The notes under the pieces are model-generated. The model made no database searches. It worked only from the letters and a program-made list of their open reading frames with translations, and had not been told where the DNA came from. Shown here piece by piece: positions 40,168 to 48,268 of a stretch of DNA of 64,000 nucleotides. The position numbers and the translations under genes were made by a program. The DNA is from CAWCAW01 sp963714125 (GTDB lineage Bacteria; Actinomycetota; Acidimicrobiia; Acidimicrobiales; UBA8190), in the NCBI GenBank assembly GCA_963714125.1, contig OY970234.1, forward strand, positions 2,666,001 to 2,730,000, read 5' to 3'. Each line of letters opens with the position of its first letter. Position 1 is the first letter of the stretch.

Positions 40168-40188
40168 AATATACACGTAGGGTGTATA
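40168..40188. promoter_or_regulatory. vapBC promoter/operator
   Basis: On the minus strand TATATT (40168-40173) lies 6 nt before the vapB ATG. It overlaps a perfect inverted repeat TATACAC-5 bp-GTGTATA (40170-40188), a likely VapBC operator. The ACACC/GGTGT element recurs at 40162-40167. Confidence 0.55.
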
Positions 40189-40432
40189 AGACGTGTACCG
40201 TGACGTTCGTTGGCCCACCCGTTAGCTCATCGAGGTCCGGCGACGACATCACCATCTCGCCTCGATCGGCACTAAATGTCAACCGCGACGGTGGATGACC
40301 CGCCATTGCCCGTTTTTCGTGTCGGCAGATTTCGCGTTTCGCGCCGCGTCATACCCTCGTGTCACCCTCGATGGTTCGAGTACTGCTCCCCCTCAACCGT
40401 GAACGCGAGGTTCCTTCCAGCACCGTCGCCAT

Positions 40433-40460
40433 ACACCACCGATGGTGTTTATATTTCTTT
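40433..40460 (+). terminator. Small hairpin with T-rich tail
   Basis: ACACCA and TGGTGT with a 4-nt spacer are followed by a T-rich run (40449-40460). It lies in the otherwise gene-free 40162-40520 stretch, where I see no convincing coding region, only lower GC content. Read on the plus strand it would be an intrinsic terminator, but no plus-strand gene precedes it. Confidence 0.3.
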
Positions 40461-40520
40461 TGATCGCTTTGTGTCACGTGCGGGCTTTCAAGGAAACGTC
40501 AAGTGCCATTACACATGCGC

Positions 40521-41078
40521 CTAGTGCGACCCGACCCCGGACTCAAAGTTCGAACACCCGCTGCGAAACGTGGTTTGAATAGCTCGCGTGCCGAATGGTG
40601 TTGCCACCCCGATCGCAATCCGGATGTTCGGTTCGTGTGCGACATGCGACTGCACGTAATAAGAAATCTGAGCGCTCGTTCGATACCTGCTCGGCACGTG
40701 GCAGATCTGCCTCTTCTCCACGAGATCAACCGTGAATTTCTGCCCAGGACCGACCGTGAGCCTGTGCAACGCTGGCCCTTGGCCGGTGCTGCCACGACGC
40801 ACGCTGAGTGCGATGGCCTGGCTCTGAGGGCGCGCCGCAGTCGAACGGCCGTCACTGAAATGGACTCCGGTGATCGTCCACGAGCGCCACGAAACATTTT
40901 GAAGATCGCTGAAATAGCTGGCAACCTGATCATCGCCACCGCTGCCCTCGCCCAGAGTTTCGAACCTGGGGGCGAGGAAACCAGCTTGAATCGCGGCGGC
41001 AAAAATGGTGACGACCACGAGGCCGACCGCAAATGCTTGGTGCCATCGGCGCCCGAATTCCTTGCGATTGGATGCCAC
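40521..41078 (-). CDS. Membrane-anchored protein of unknown function
   Basis: A 185-residue protein with a cytosolic basic start (VASNRKEFGRRWHQAF), one transmembrane helix (AVGLVVVTIFAAAIQAGFLA) and an extracytoplasmic domain of about 140 residues, rich in Ser, Arg and aromatic residues with paired segments such as SWRSWTITGVHFSDGR. No recognisable domain. GTG at 41078 has AGGAG 5 nt upstream, which supports translation. It is divergent from 41147. Part of the accessory patch next to the tmRNA; possibly strain-specific. Confidence 0.6.
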   Translation of the reverse strand: MASNRKEFGRRWHQAFAVGLVVVTIFAAAIQAGFLAPRFETLGEGSGGDDQVASYFSDLQNVSWRSWTITGVHFSDGRSTAARPQSQAIALSVRRGSTGQGPALHRLTVGPGQKFTVDLVEKRQICHVPSRYRTSAQISYYVQSHVAHEPNIRIAIGVATPFGTRAIQTTFRSGCSNFESGVGSH

Positions 41079-41111
41079 GACCGCTCCTGATTGACTCACT
41101 GTATCAATACA

Positions 41112-41140
41112 TTGACACATATCGGCCGATCGGACAAGAT
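41112..41140 (+). promoter_or_regulatory. Consensus promoter with leaderless start
   Basis: TTGACA (41112-41117) and CAAGAT (41135-41140) are 17 bp apart; the -35 is a perfect match. The ATG at 41147 lies 6 nt behind the -10, so transcription should begin at the start codon. Confidence 0.65.
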
Positions 41141-41146
41141 GCGGGT

Positions 41147-41965
41147 ATGTGGGCGTACAGGGTGATCGACGGTTTGTGGGCGCTGTTGCCGGTCTTGCTC
41201 GCCGTACTCGCCATCCGCAAGGTGTCAGTGCGCGAACAACGGCGATTCAGTAGCCGTTATGGCCTCGAGGTCACGCCGGAGACCACCCCAGCAATCACCC
41301 GATCCATCCGACGCGGTAGGGCCGGCCGCTTTACGTGCGCCGCGTTGGGTCTCAGCCTGTACCCGGTCATGTATGGGATCGGATTGACCATCCCGAATCA
41401 GAGCGCTTACTACGGGTTGGGCGGTTACCTTCTTGGAGCGTTCCTTATGGCATTGGTTCCGGGGCTGCCGCCAACGGAGAACCGGCGCGCGTCACTTGTA
41501 CCAAGGCGCGCCCGCGACTATCTCCCGCGCACGGCGCTCATCATGCCCGTGCTCGCCATCACCGTCAGTACGTTGGCCGTGATTGCCTACCACTTCGAAC
41601 CCCATCGCAGCTTCGCTGACTTCAGCGGAACGGCCAACGGGCTCGGGCTCACAACGGTGGCCGTCATTGCCACGTTTGTCGCCGTCCGGGTTGTCGTGGC
41701 TCGACCCCAACCCCTCACCACTCCTGGCCTGGTGGCTGTGGACGACGCCGTGCGTACACAGGCGGTTCACAACCTCGCCGGTGCCGGGATCGCCGTCGCA
41801 CTCCTCGGGACGAGCGCCTGCTTGTTCGAGATGGGGGGCTACGCCTCCCCCGAATGGCTGCACATCACCGGAGGTGTCGCCGGGTTCGGCGCTCTCACCG
41901 GAACGGTTGCCGCCTGGACCTTCCGAGGATCCCCTTGGCGGGTACAACGCGCCCTACCGCAGTGA
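41147..41965 (+). CDS. Polytopic membrane protein coupled to a GntR regulator
   Basis: A 272-residue integral membrane protein with about six hydrophobic helices (DGLWALLPVLLAVLAIRKVS, CAALGLSLYPVMYGIGLTI, YLLGAFLMALVPGLPP, TALIMPVLAITVSTLAVIAY, GLGLTTVAVIATFVAVRVVV, AGAGIAVALLGTSACLFEMG). No transport signature recognised. Its stop overlaps the regulator's GTG (GTGA). YtrA-type regulators often control the membrane protein or ABC transporter encoded beside them. ATG at 41147 is preferred to 41033 because of the consensus promoter just upstream. Confidence 0.75.
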   Translation: MWAYRVIDGLWALLPVLLAVLAIRKVSVREQRRFSSRYGLEVTPETTPAITRSIRRGRAGRFTCAALGLSLYPVMYGIGLTIPNQSAYYGLGGYLLGAFLMALVPGLPPTENRRASLVPRRARDYLPRTALIMPVLAITVSTLAVIAYHFEPHRSFADFSGTANGLGLTTVAVIATFVAVRVVVARPQPLTTPGLVAVDDAVRTQAVHNLAGAGIAVALLGTSACLFEMGGYASPEWLHITGGVAGFGALTGTVAAWTFRGSPWRVQRALPQ

Positions 41966-42333
41966 TCGTCTCCGTCGACCCCAGTTCGCCCACCCCACCC
42001 TTTGAACAGCTGCGCATCGCCATCCGCCAGCTCGTGGCCACCGGAGCGCTGCCCGTTGGCAGCCGCCTGCCGACCGTCCGCCAGCTCGCCGCCGATCTCC
42101 GCATCGCGCCGGGCACGGTGGGACGGGCATTCCGAGAGCTCGAAGCCGAGGGGATCATCGAGTCAAGGGGTAGGCACGGCACCCACGTGAAGGGCGCACC
42201 GCGGCTTCCCCAATCCGCCGAGCGAGGCCGGCGCATTCGCGACGCCGCCACCGCCTACGCGGCGGTCGCCGCGGAGCTTGCCATCGACCCGTCCGACGCC
42301 ATCGACCACGTCCGCCAGGCGCTCAACTATTGA
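41962..42333 (+). CDS. GntR-family transcriptional regulator, YtrA type
   Basis: A 123-residue regulator: winged helix with PFEQLRIAIRQLVATGALPV, SRLPTVRQLAADLRIAPGTV and RAFRELEAEGIIESRGRHGT, and only a short C-terminal helix, as in the YtrA subgroup. It likely represses the operon it forms with the membrane protein upstream. The GTG overlaps the upstream stop by 4 bp. A hairpin follows at 42349-42371. Confidence 0.9.
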   Translation: MIVSVDPSSPTPPFEQLRIAIRQLVATGALPVGSRLPTVRQLAADLRIAPGTVGRAFRELEAEGIIESRGRHGTHVKGAPRLPQSAERGRRIRDAATAYAAVAAELAIDPSDAIDHVRQALNY

Positions 42334-42348
42334 CGCAAGCGCTTCCCG

Positions 42349-42371
42349 GCTGCCGCCCAGGCCTCGGCAGC
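42349..42371. terminator. Hairpin between convergent genes
   Basis: GCTGCCG pairs with CGGCAGC around a 9-nt loop, between the GntR gene (ends 42333) and the convergent SDR gene (ends 42407). Confidence 0.4.
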
Positions 42372-42406
42372 GGCTGGGATCGCCGACGGCAGCTAAAGGC
42401 GACGGC

Positions 42407-43153
42407 TCAGCGGCCCAACAGGGCTTCCATTTCGGGTGGAACGAAGTTGTTTTCGGTGGTGGTCTCGGCCTCGGTCAGCTCGACTATCCGTTGCGACACC
42501 TCGATCGGATCCATCTGTCCGTTGGTGACGAGTTCGCCCATGGATCGAAAGAGATCGGCGGCGGGCCCATTGACCGACGCATCGTTGAACCATTCCCACA
42601 TCGAATCGGCCATGCGGTCGTTGAAGCCGGTGAGGTAAGGCCCCGGATTCAACAACGTCACGTCGACCCCGAGCGGCGCCAGTTCACCACGCATTGCTTT
42701 GCCCATTGCCTCCAGCGCGTGCTTGGTCATTGAATAGGGCCCGAAACCCGGCGCGGACAAGACCCCGGCGATGGAGGACACGATGATCACGCGGCCCTGT
42801 CCCCTGGCCACCATGCCCTTGACGACTTGTTGCGTCACCGCCAGCGTGCCGAACACGTTTACTTCGAACAACCGCCGGACCCGCTCAATAGGAATGTCGA
42901 CAATTGGACCGGATTGACCGACACCGGCGTTGTTGATCAAGACATCGACATCCCAATGGGCGGTTTTGGCGACATCGGTACTGGCGATGTCCACGCGTTC
43001 GACCGTCAGCTCCGGCGCTTCGGCCTGCAGGGCATCGGCTTGTTCGTCTGTCTCAGTGGTGGCGATGACATGGTGGCCGCGTTCGGCGAGGGCGAGACTG
43101 GCCAGCTTGCCGAACCCTGATCCGGCGCCAGTGATCATTACGTTTTTTGCCAT
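42407..43153 (-). CDS. Short-chain dehydrogenase/reductase
   Basis: A 248-residue SDR with TGAGSGFGKLASLAL, INNAGVGQSGPI, IVSSIAGVLSAPG and the PYSMTKHALE catalytic Tyr/Lys. The non-canonical GSGFGK and the substrate loop GPYLTGFNDRMADSMWEW place it among atypical SDRs acting on larger substrates. It is monocistronic, ATG at 43153. The 275-bp gap upstream (43154-43429) holds no gene or signal that I can support. Confidence 0.87.
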   Translation of the reverse strand: MAKNVMITGAGSGFGKLASLALAERGHHVIATTETDEQADALQAEAPELTVERVDIASTDVAKTAHWDVDVLINNAGVGQSGPIVDIPIERVRRLFEVNVFGTLAVTQQVVKGMVARGQGRVIIVSSIAGVLSAPGFGPYSMTKHALEAMGKAMRGELAPLGVDVTLLNPGPYLTGFNDRMADSMWEWFNDASVNGPAADLFRSMGELVTNGQMDPIEVSQRIVELTEAETTTENNFVPPEMEALLGR

Positions 43154-43429
43154 AGCAGGTCACCCTAATGGGACCGGACCCACGTCGTCGGCGCACCGGT
43201 CAACAGTGGACGTCGTCCCCGTCGCCACGGCTTGAGCCCGGGCCCTTGAAGACGTTGACGGGTCCGCAGGATCGTTGTAGACCCCCTGCATGACACACCA
43301 GATGCCATCGGCCTTGGGCCAACGGGGATTGCCCGCCTCCGCAACGTTCATGCCTTCAGTGGCGGCCCTGTGCCTCGCGAGCACCCTCGTCGCCAACGGC
43401 GCCACGCGGGTTGTCTCGACGCCAACACC

Positions 43430-43867
43430 ATGAGCAGCGCCGCTGACGATCGTGACGAGATCCGGAGCCTCATTCATGCCTATGCGCACCGGATCGACAC
43501 GGGGGATCTCGACGGTGTGGCCGACTTGTTCGCGCATGCCACCATCGTGACCGCCACGGGCCAAACCTTCTCCGGCCGGGACACCCTGCGGCGCCTTTGG
43601 GACGGGGTCACGCTGTACGCCGGTGTACCGCTCACCCACCATCTCATCACCAACATCGACGTGACGATCGAGCCGGGGGGCGACACGGCATCAGCGCGGA
43701 GCTACATCACCGTCGTGCAGGCAACGCCCGCCTTGGCGCTCCAGGCGGTTGTTGCTGGTCGCCACGAAGACCGCTTTGCTCGGGTGGAGGGAGCTTGGCG
43801 GTTCGTCGAAAGAAGAGACTTCCCTGACCTGGGGGGCGACCTCAGCCATCACTTTCCCAGCCGATGA
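43430..43867 (+). CDS. SnoaL-like/NTF2-fold protein
   Basis: A 145-residue NTF2-like protein with RDEIRSLIHAYAHRIDTGDL, DGVADLFAHATIVTATGQTF and a C-terminal FARVEGAWRFVERRDFP strand. SnoaL-like proteins cover dehydratases, cyclases and steroid isomerase relatives; catalytic identity is uncertain. ATG at 43430 is chosen; upstream in-frame codons are non-conserved. It is convergent with the enoyl-CoA hydratase, 12 bp away, and resembles 55875-56408. Confidence 0.78.
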   Translation: MSSAADDRDEIRSLIHAYAHRIDTGDLDGVADLFAHATIVTATGQTFSGRDTLRRLWDGVTLYAGVPLTHHLITNIDVTIEPGGDTASARSYITVVQATPALALQAVVAGRHEDRFARVEGAWRFVERRDFPDLGGDLSHHFPSR

Positions 43868-43879
43868 AATGACCCTTGC

Positions 43880-44677
43880 TCACGAGCCGGGGTTCCAGTC
43901 GTGGCCGTAGTGGGGCGCACGACGTTCTTGTACCGAGCCAAGGGCCTCCTTGGCATCTGATGTGCCCGACATCCTGCCCGTGAAGCGCTGTTCATATTCA
44001 TATCCGGTCTTCAGATCCATCGACTCGATGACATTCAACGCTTCCTTTGCCTCACGTAGGGCCACCGCACTGTGCTGAGCGATACGGCCGGCCAGCTCCA
44101 GTGCCGTGGCCTGAAGCTCCTCGTCAGGAACAACGCGTAGGACGGCTCCGAACTTTTCGAGATCTGACGCAGACATGGGTTCGGCGGTGAAATACAACAG
44201 ACGGACCAATGGTTGCGGCAAGAGCCGGGCCAGGTGCTTGGCACCCCCCATCACTCCCACGCCGACCTCCGGCGTTCCGAGTTTGGCGCTTTCGCCGCAA
44301 ACGATCAGATCGCAGGATGCGGCGATGGCCAACCCGGTACCGAGCGCCACACCACGGACCGCGGCAATGGTGGGAACGGGGCAATCGTAAATCGACCAGA
44401 AGGCGTCACGGATCAGTCGCATACGGGCCGGCGCGTTCACCGGCGTCATGGTGGCGAAGTCTTGGAGGTCGTTTCCGGCACAGAAGTGCTTCCCCGTCCC
44501 GGTGATGATGACCACGGAGATATCGGGCAGGACCTCGTTGAAGTTGCCGAAGTAGTCACGTATCTCTTGATACATCTTGTGATTCACGGCGTTGACGGGG
44601 GGCCGGTTCAGCGTGACTGTGGCCACCCTCCCGTCGATTTCGACATCGAGGTACTTGGTCTGCGAAGCAGAAGACAC
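43880..44677 (-). CDS. Enoyl-CoA hydratase/isomerase family protein (last gene of the liv operon)
   Basis: A 265-residue crotonase: VATVTLNRPPVNAVNHKMYQ, ITGTGKHFCAGNDLQDF and AAVRGVALGTGLAIAASCDL carry the oxyanion hole. The catalytic Glu of the second site is in TPEVGVGVMGGA. It probably hydrates or isomerises the enoyl-CoA made by the adjacent acyl-CoA dehydrogenases. GTG at 44677 follows GGAG. 56 bp after the acyl-CoA dehydrogenase gene. Confidence 0.88.
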   Translation of the reverse strand: MSSASQTKYLDVEIDGRVATVTLNRPPVNAVNHKMYQEIRDYFGNFNEVLPDISVVIITGTGKHFCAGNDLQDFATMTPVNAPARMRLIRDAFWSIYDCPVPTIAAVRGVALGTGLAIAASCDLIVCGESAKLGTPEVGVGVMGGAKHLARLLPQPLVRLLYFTAEPMSASDLEKFGAVLRVVPDEELQATALELAGRIAQHSAVALREAKEALNVIESMDLKTGYEYEQRFTGRMSGTSDAKEALGSVQERRAPHYGHDWNPGS

Positions 44678-44733
44678 GAGGAACTCCCGTCGTCGGTTGG
44701 CGCCGGGGACGGCGCCAGTGGTGATCTCGGTGA

Positions 44734-45837
44734 TCAGTCCGAAACGCCCGTGGCAAGCCGAGCCGCACCCACCAGGCGATGGAGCTCGGCCGTGGTTCCC
44801 AGCCTGGTCTCAAGCACCAGCGCCCGCTTGAAGAACAAGTGCAGAGGATGCTCTTCGGTAAAGCCGATTCCCCCGTGCACCTGCAAGGCGGCGTGGGCGA
44901 CGGCGACGGCGGTTTCGCTGGCGAAGGCGTTGGCGACACATCCCGAGATCGTCAGCCGCTGCGAATCGAGCGGCAGGCTTTCCACCACGGCGTCGACCAG
45001 GCTGCCGAGCGCCAAGGACTGCGCGGCAATATCAGCCAGAATGTGCTTCACACTCTGGAACGATCCGATTGGTCGGCCGAACTGCTGGCGCGTCCCGGCG
45101 TACCCGACGGCCATTTCCACGAGACGACTCGTGATCCCCTGGAGCTCCGCGCTCAGTGCAATTCGGGACAGGGCACGGATCGTCAGCACCACTTCGAGCG
45201 CTTCGGGACCGCGCGCCAGCACGTGATCGGGGACAACATCAGTGTCGAACATGACCCGGCCGACGGTGCTGCACGGATCGATCGTCATGAGCGGATCGCG
45301 CTCGACACCGACCTGGTGTCCGGGGATCAGAAGCAGGACGATCTCCCCGGCCGCGTCAGCCACGACCAGTAGGTGCTCGGCCTCGGCGAGGTGAAAGACG
45401 GGGCCCATGCTGCCGACGAGGCGTTGGTCGACAAGGCGGACCGATCCACGGGCTGCCTGCCAGTCGACGCTCTCGACGCCATCGACCCACGCCACGCTGC
45501 CCGTGTCCTGCAGGGCGCCCGACGTGGAGGGAAGCAGGCCCCGGATAACGGGAGCCATCACGATCGACTCGAGGAGAGGACCCGGGGCCAGGTAGCGACC
45601 GGCCAGAGCGAAGAATCCCGCCGTGAGGATGGGCGCCCCCACTCCCCCCAGGAATTCCTCGCCCGGCAGGTCGAACCACCCTTGGTGGACCAAGCCCGGC
45701 GCGAGACGCTGGTAGGAGGCGGCGGGGTCCTTGGCACTGGCGTGGACGTCTTCCAGAATCGAGGACAGGTGCTGTTGCGCCACACCAAGCAGCTCCGGCA
45801 CCATCGCATCGACATCGACTTCGACGGACTCGACCAC
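44734..45837 (-). CDS. Acyl-CoA dehydrogenase, subunit 2
   Basis: A 367-residue acyl-CoA dehydrogenase-like protein. The N-terminal helical domain starts VPELLGVAQQHLSSILEDV, with GGVGAPILTAGFFALAGRYL later. The C-terminal signature is TRQQFGRPIGSFQSVKHILA and QVHGGIGFTEEHPLHLFFKR. The FSEPxAGSD flavin segment is absent, as in the non-FAD-binding half of alpha2-beta2 dehydrogenases such as the steroid-type FadE28-FadE29 pair. It overlaps none of its neighbours: GTG at 45837 directly follows the stop of subunit 1. The pair probably makes one enzyme for a bulky or ring-containing acyl-CoA. Confidence 0.85.
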   Translation of the reverse strand: MVESVEVDVDAMVPELLGVAQQHLSSILEDVHASAKDPAASYQRLAPGLVHQGWFDLPGEEFLGGVGAPILTAGFFALAGRYLAPGPLLESIVMAPVIRGLLPSTSGALQDTGSVAWVDGVESVDWQAARGSVRLVDQRLVGSMGPVFHLAEAEHLLVVADAAGEIVLLLIPGHQVGVERDPLMTIDPCSTVGRVMFDTDVVPDHVLARGPEALEVVLTIRALSRIALSAELQGITSRLVEMAVGYAGTRQQFGRPIGSFQSVKHILADIAAQSLALGSLVDAVVESLPLDSQRLTISGCVANAFASETAVAVAHAALQVHGGIGFTEEHPLHLFFKRALVLETRLGTTAELHRLVGAARLATGVSD

Positions 45838-47022
45838 TCAGGCGCCTTTCGGCAGGCCGAGCAGTCGCTCCGCCACGATGTTGCGCTGGATCTGGTCGGT
45901 GCCGCCATAGATGGAGATGGCCCGGGAATACAGATAGTCGGCGGTGACCGCAGTGGCGTTGAGACCCCAGCTGTCAAAGGAGTCCGTGCCTCCCATCGGT
46001 CCCAGGAACTCATACAAGGACCGAAAGACTTGCTGTTCGACCCGGTTGAGGACGAGCTTGTCGATGGAATCGAGGGCCGTGGGGACTCGAGAGCGGGTCA
46101 TGCGTTGCATGGTGCTCCGGTTCTGGGCACCCAGCACGGCCAGGGCCACGAAGGAACGCCCGATCGACTCGACTTCGCCATCGCTCGGAGGACGCCGGCC
46201 GTCACCTTGGTGTCGCCGCATGGCGTCGATGCATTTGTTGAAGGCAACGGTGATCTCCACGTGACGACGCAGAGCAAAGGTGCCGCGCTCGTGCGAAAGG
46301 GTGTCCATGGCGATGCGCCAGCCATCGTCGACCTCTCCCACGACGTTCTCGACCGGCACCCGGACCTCGTCGAAGAAGATCTCGCTGAACTCCGACTCTC
46401 CTGTTATCTGCCGAATGGGCCGAACCGTGATCCCCGCAGAGCGCATGTCGACGATCAAGTAGCTGATGCCGCGTCGACCGGGTCCGCCGCCGGTACGGAC
46501 CAGAAGGGCACAAAGGTCGGCGAAATGGCCCCAGCTGGTCCACACCTTCTGTCCGGAGACGACGTACTCGTCACCCTCCCGGCGAGCCGACGTCCGAATA
46601 GAGGCCAGGTCAGACCCGGCATCAGGCTCTGAAAAGCCCTGACACCAGATCTGCTCTCCGGCCAGGAGGGCCGGAAGAAGGGCCCGCTGGCTGTCGTTTC
46701 CAAATTGCGCGATCGACGGTCCGACCACCTCGAGACCGATCAGACCGATCGGTTGAGGAGCATTCATTCGACACAGTTCCTCATTTAGGACCAGTTGGTG
46801 CATGGGACTGAGGCCTCGACCACCCCACTCCCGCGGCCACCAGATGCCGACCAACTGGGCGCCGTATAGGGCGCGTTGCCAGTCCCGAAGTCGCCAGAAC
46901 CGGGCCCGGAGATCCGGCGTGTCCGCCGGGATCTCGGCCGTCGACAACCATCGTCGTACCTCGTCACGAAACGCGGATAGGTCGGCCGCCGCCACGGTCG
47001 TCTCTCGTCCTTCGGTCGTCAA
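45838..47022 (-). CDS. Acyl-CoA dehydrogenase, subunit 1
   Basis: A 394-residue acyl-CoA dehydrogenase with the full flavin signature CQGFSEPDAGSDLASIR, VSGQKVWTSWGHFADLCAL, ISYLIVDMRSAGITVRPIR and the C-terminal IYGGTDQIQRNIVAERLLGL. The TTG start at 47022 overlaps the stop of the amidohydrolase (TTGA). Likely a heteromer with the next gene. It introduces a 2,3 double bond into an acyl-CoA using FAD and ETF. GTG at 46995 is a possible shorter start. Confidence 0.9.
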   Translation of the reverse strand: MTTEGRETTVAAADLSAFRDEVRRWLSTAEIPADTPDLRARFWRLRDWQRALYGAQLVGIWWPREWGGRGLSPMHQLVLNEELCRMNAPQPIGLIGLEVVGPSIAQFGNDSQRALLPALLAGEQIWCQGFSEPDAGSDLASIRTSARREGDEYVVSGQKVWTSWGHFADLCALLVRTGGGPGRRGISYLIVDMRSAGITVRPIRQITGESEFSEIFFDEVRVPVENVVGEVDDGWRIAMDTLSHERGTFALRRHVEITVAFNKCIDAMRRHQGDGRRPPSDGEVESIGRSFVALAVLGAQNRSTMQRMTRSRVPTALDSIDKLVLNRVEQQVFRSLYEFLGPMGGTDSFDSWGLNATAVTADYLYSRAISIYGGTDQIQRNIVAERLLGLPKGA

Positions 47023-48266
47023 AAGCTGTCGGGATCTTCGATGACGTGGCTAGGAACGGGGTGACGGTAGAGCTCAGCCGCGTTCTCCCATGTCATCCGG
47101 CGAATATCGTGGGCAGGAAGGTGCCCGATCGACTCGTGGACGACGCGCTGGGTGTAGGGCCACAACGAGTCGCAGTGCGGATAATCCTCCTCAAGCAAGA
47201 TGTGATCGACCCCAATGCGGTCGCGCAGCACGAACGCAGTGGGATCCTCGACTGCACAGAACCAGAAATTGCGCTTGAGGACTTCGGCCGGAGTGAGCTC
47301 GACACCGGCCCACGTGCCGTACATCGACTGATACCTCGCCATGTGGTCGAGGCGGTCCAGCAAGGCCGGCACCCAGCCGATACCCCCTTCGCTCATCACG
47401 ATCTTGATGTCGGGGAAGCGCACGGGAATCTTGGAGTACAACCAATCGACCGTGGCGTACATGGCATACCCAAAGAACAGGACACCGGTTACATCAGGAG
47501 GAGCATCGGGTGTCGTGCTCGGCGACGTGCCCGAAGATCCGATGTGCAGGTTGATCACGGTGCCTGTCTCTTCGCAGGCGCGCATGATCGGATCCCAATG
47601 GCCACTGTGGATGGAAGGCAACCCCAAAAGCGCCGGGTTCTCGGAGAAGGTGATGGCCCGGAATCCGCGCGCCGCATTCCTGTACACCTCCTGAGCGCCG
47701 ACTTCAGGATCGAGCCAATACGGGATCTGGCTCGGAATGATCCGTTCTGGATAGGAGCCATACCATTCTTCGATGTGCCAGTCGTTCCACGCTTTGGTGG
47801 CCGCCAAGGCGATGTCAGCATCGTGGCCGAGCTGCAGCCGCTGGCCCGCGAACCCGGGCAGGAACGACGGAAAGCTCAGTGAGGCGTAGACGCCCGACAG
47901 GTTCATGTCTTTGATGCGTTCATGGATGTCCCAGGCACCACGGCGCATGTCTTCGAATCGCTGTGGTTCGAAGCCCCACTCGTCGACAGGGCGGCCCACC
48001 ACGGCATTGAAGCCGACGTTGGGAATTTCCAGTCCGTCGTACACCCACACATGGGCGCCGTCTTTCTCGATGACGTGAGGGGCGCGCTCTTCGAGAGCGG
48101 AAGGCATCCGAGCCACGAACGTGTGCGGCGGCTCGACGATGTGGTCGTCGACGGAAATTAGCGTGTAGCGGCGGATGGCCCGGCCCGGTTCCTCGAGGAA
48201 GGTCACCTTGCCCTTGACCGCCGTGGTGAAGTCCGTATCAACCATGAGGTCGTCGATGCTGGCCAT
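47019..48266 (-). CDS. Amidohydrolase-2 family enzyme (TIM-barrel metal hydrolase/decarboxylase)
   Basis: A 415-residue protein with the family start LISVDDHIVEPPHTFVARM, the metal-site segment NLHIGSSGTSPSTTP (His), KIVMSEGGIGWVPALLDRL and the final acidic LLEEDYPHCDS. In place of the N-terminal HxH it has DDH, common in the branch seen with CoA-degrading operons. Members are decarboxylases or ring/lactone hydrolases (ACMSD, gamma-resorcylate decarboxylase). Here it likely opens or decarboxylates the transported compound. ATG at 48266 is 2 bp after the livF stop. Confidence 0.87.
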   Translation of the reverse strand: MASIDDLMVDTDFTTAVKGKVTFLEEPGRAIRRYTLISVDDHIVEPPHTFVARMPSALEERAPHVIEKDGAHVWVYDGLEIPNVGFNAVVGRPVDEWGFEPQRFEDMRRGAWDIHERIKDMNLSGVYASLSFPSFLPGFAGQRLQLGHDADIALAATKAWNDWHIEEWYGSYPERIIPSQIPYWLDPEVGAQEVYRNAARGFRAITFSENPALLGLPSIHSGHWDPIMRACEETGTVINLHIGSSGTSPSTTPDAPPDVTGVLFFGYAMYATVDWLYSKIPVRFPDIKIVMSEGGIGWVPALLDRLDHMARYQSMYGTWAGVELTPAEVLKRNFWFCAVEDPTAFVLRDRIGVDHILLEEDYPHCDSLWPYTQRVVHESIGHLPAHDIRRMTWENAAELYRHPVPSHVIEDPDSF

Positions 48267-48268
48267 AG

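Noticed and set aside
40276..40524. 82-codon plus-strand frame in the accessory patch
   Set aside because: No ribosome-binding site, no domain, ends inside the tail of the gene at 40521; not convincing.
42349..42371. Possible riboswitch or small RNA
   Set aside because: Only a simple hairpin between convergent genes, best read as a terminator.
39027..42406. Integrated element with att repeats at the tmRNA 3' end
   Set aside because: No second copy of the tmRNA 3' sequence, no integrase; only gene content hints at acquisition.
43160..43642. 160-codon minus frame upstream of the SnoaL-like gene
   Set aside because: Mostly antisense to the SnoaL-like gene, low complexity, no start signal.
45373..46632. 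Plus-strand open frame of 419 codons across the acyl-CoA dehydrogenases
   Set aside because: Antisense shadow of two clear acyl-CoA dehydrogenase genes.
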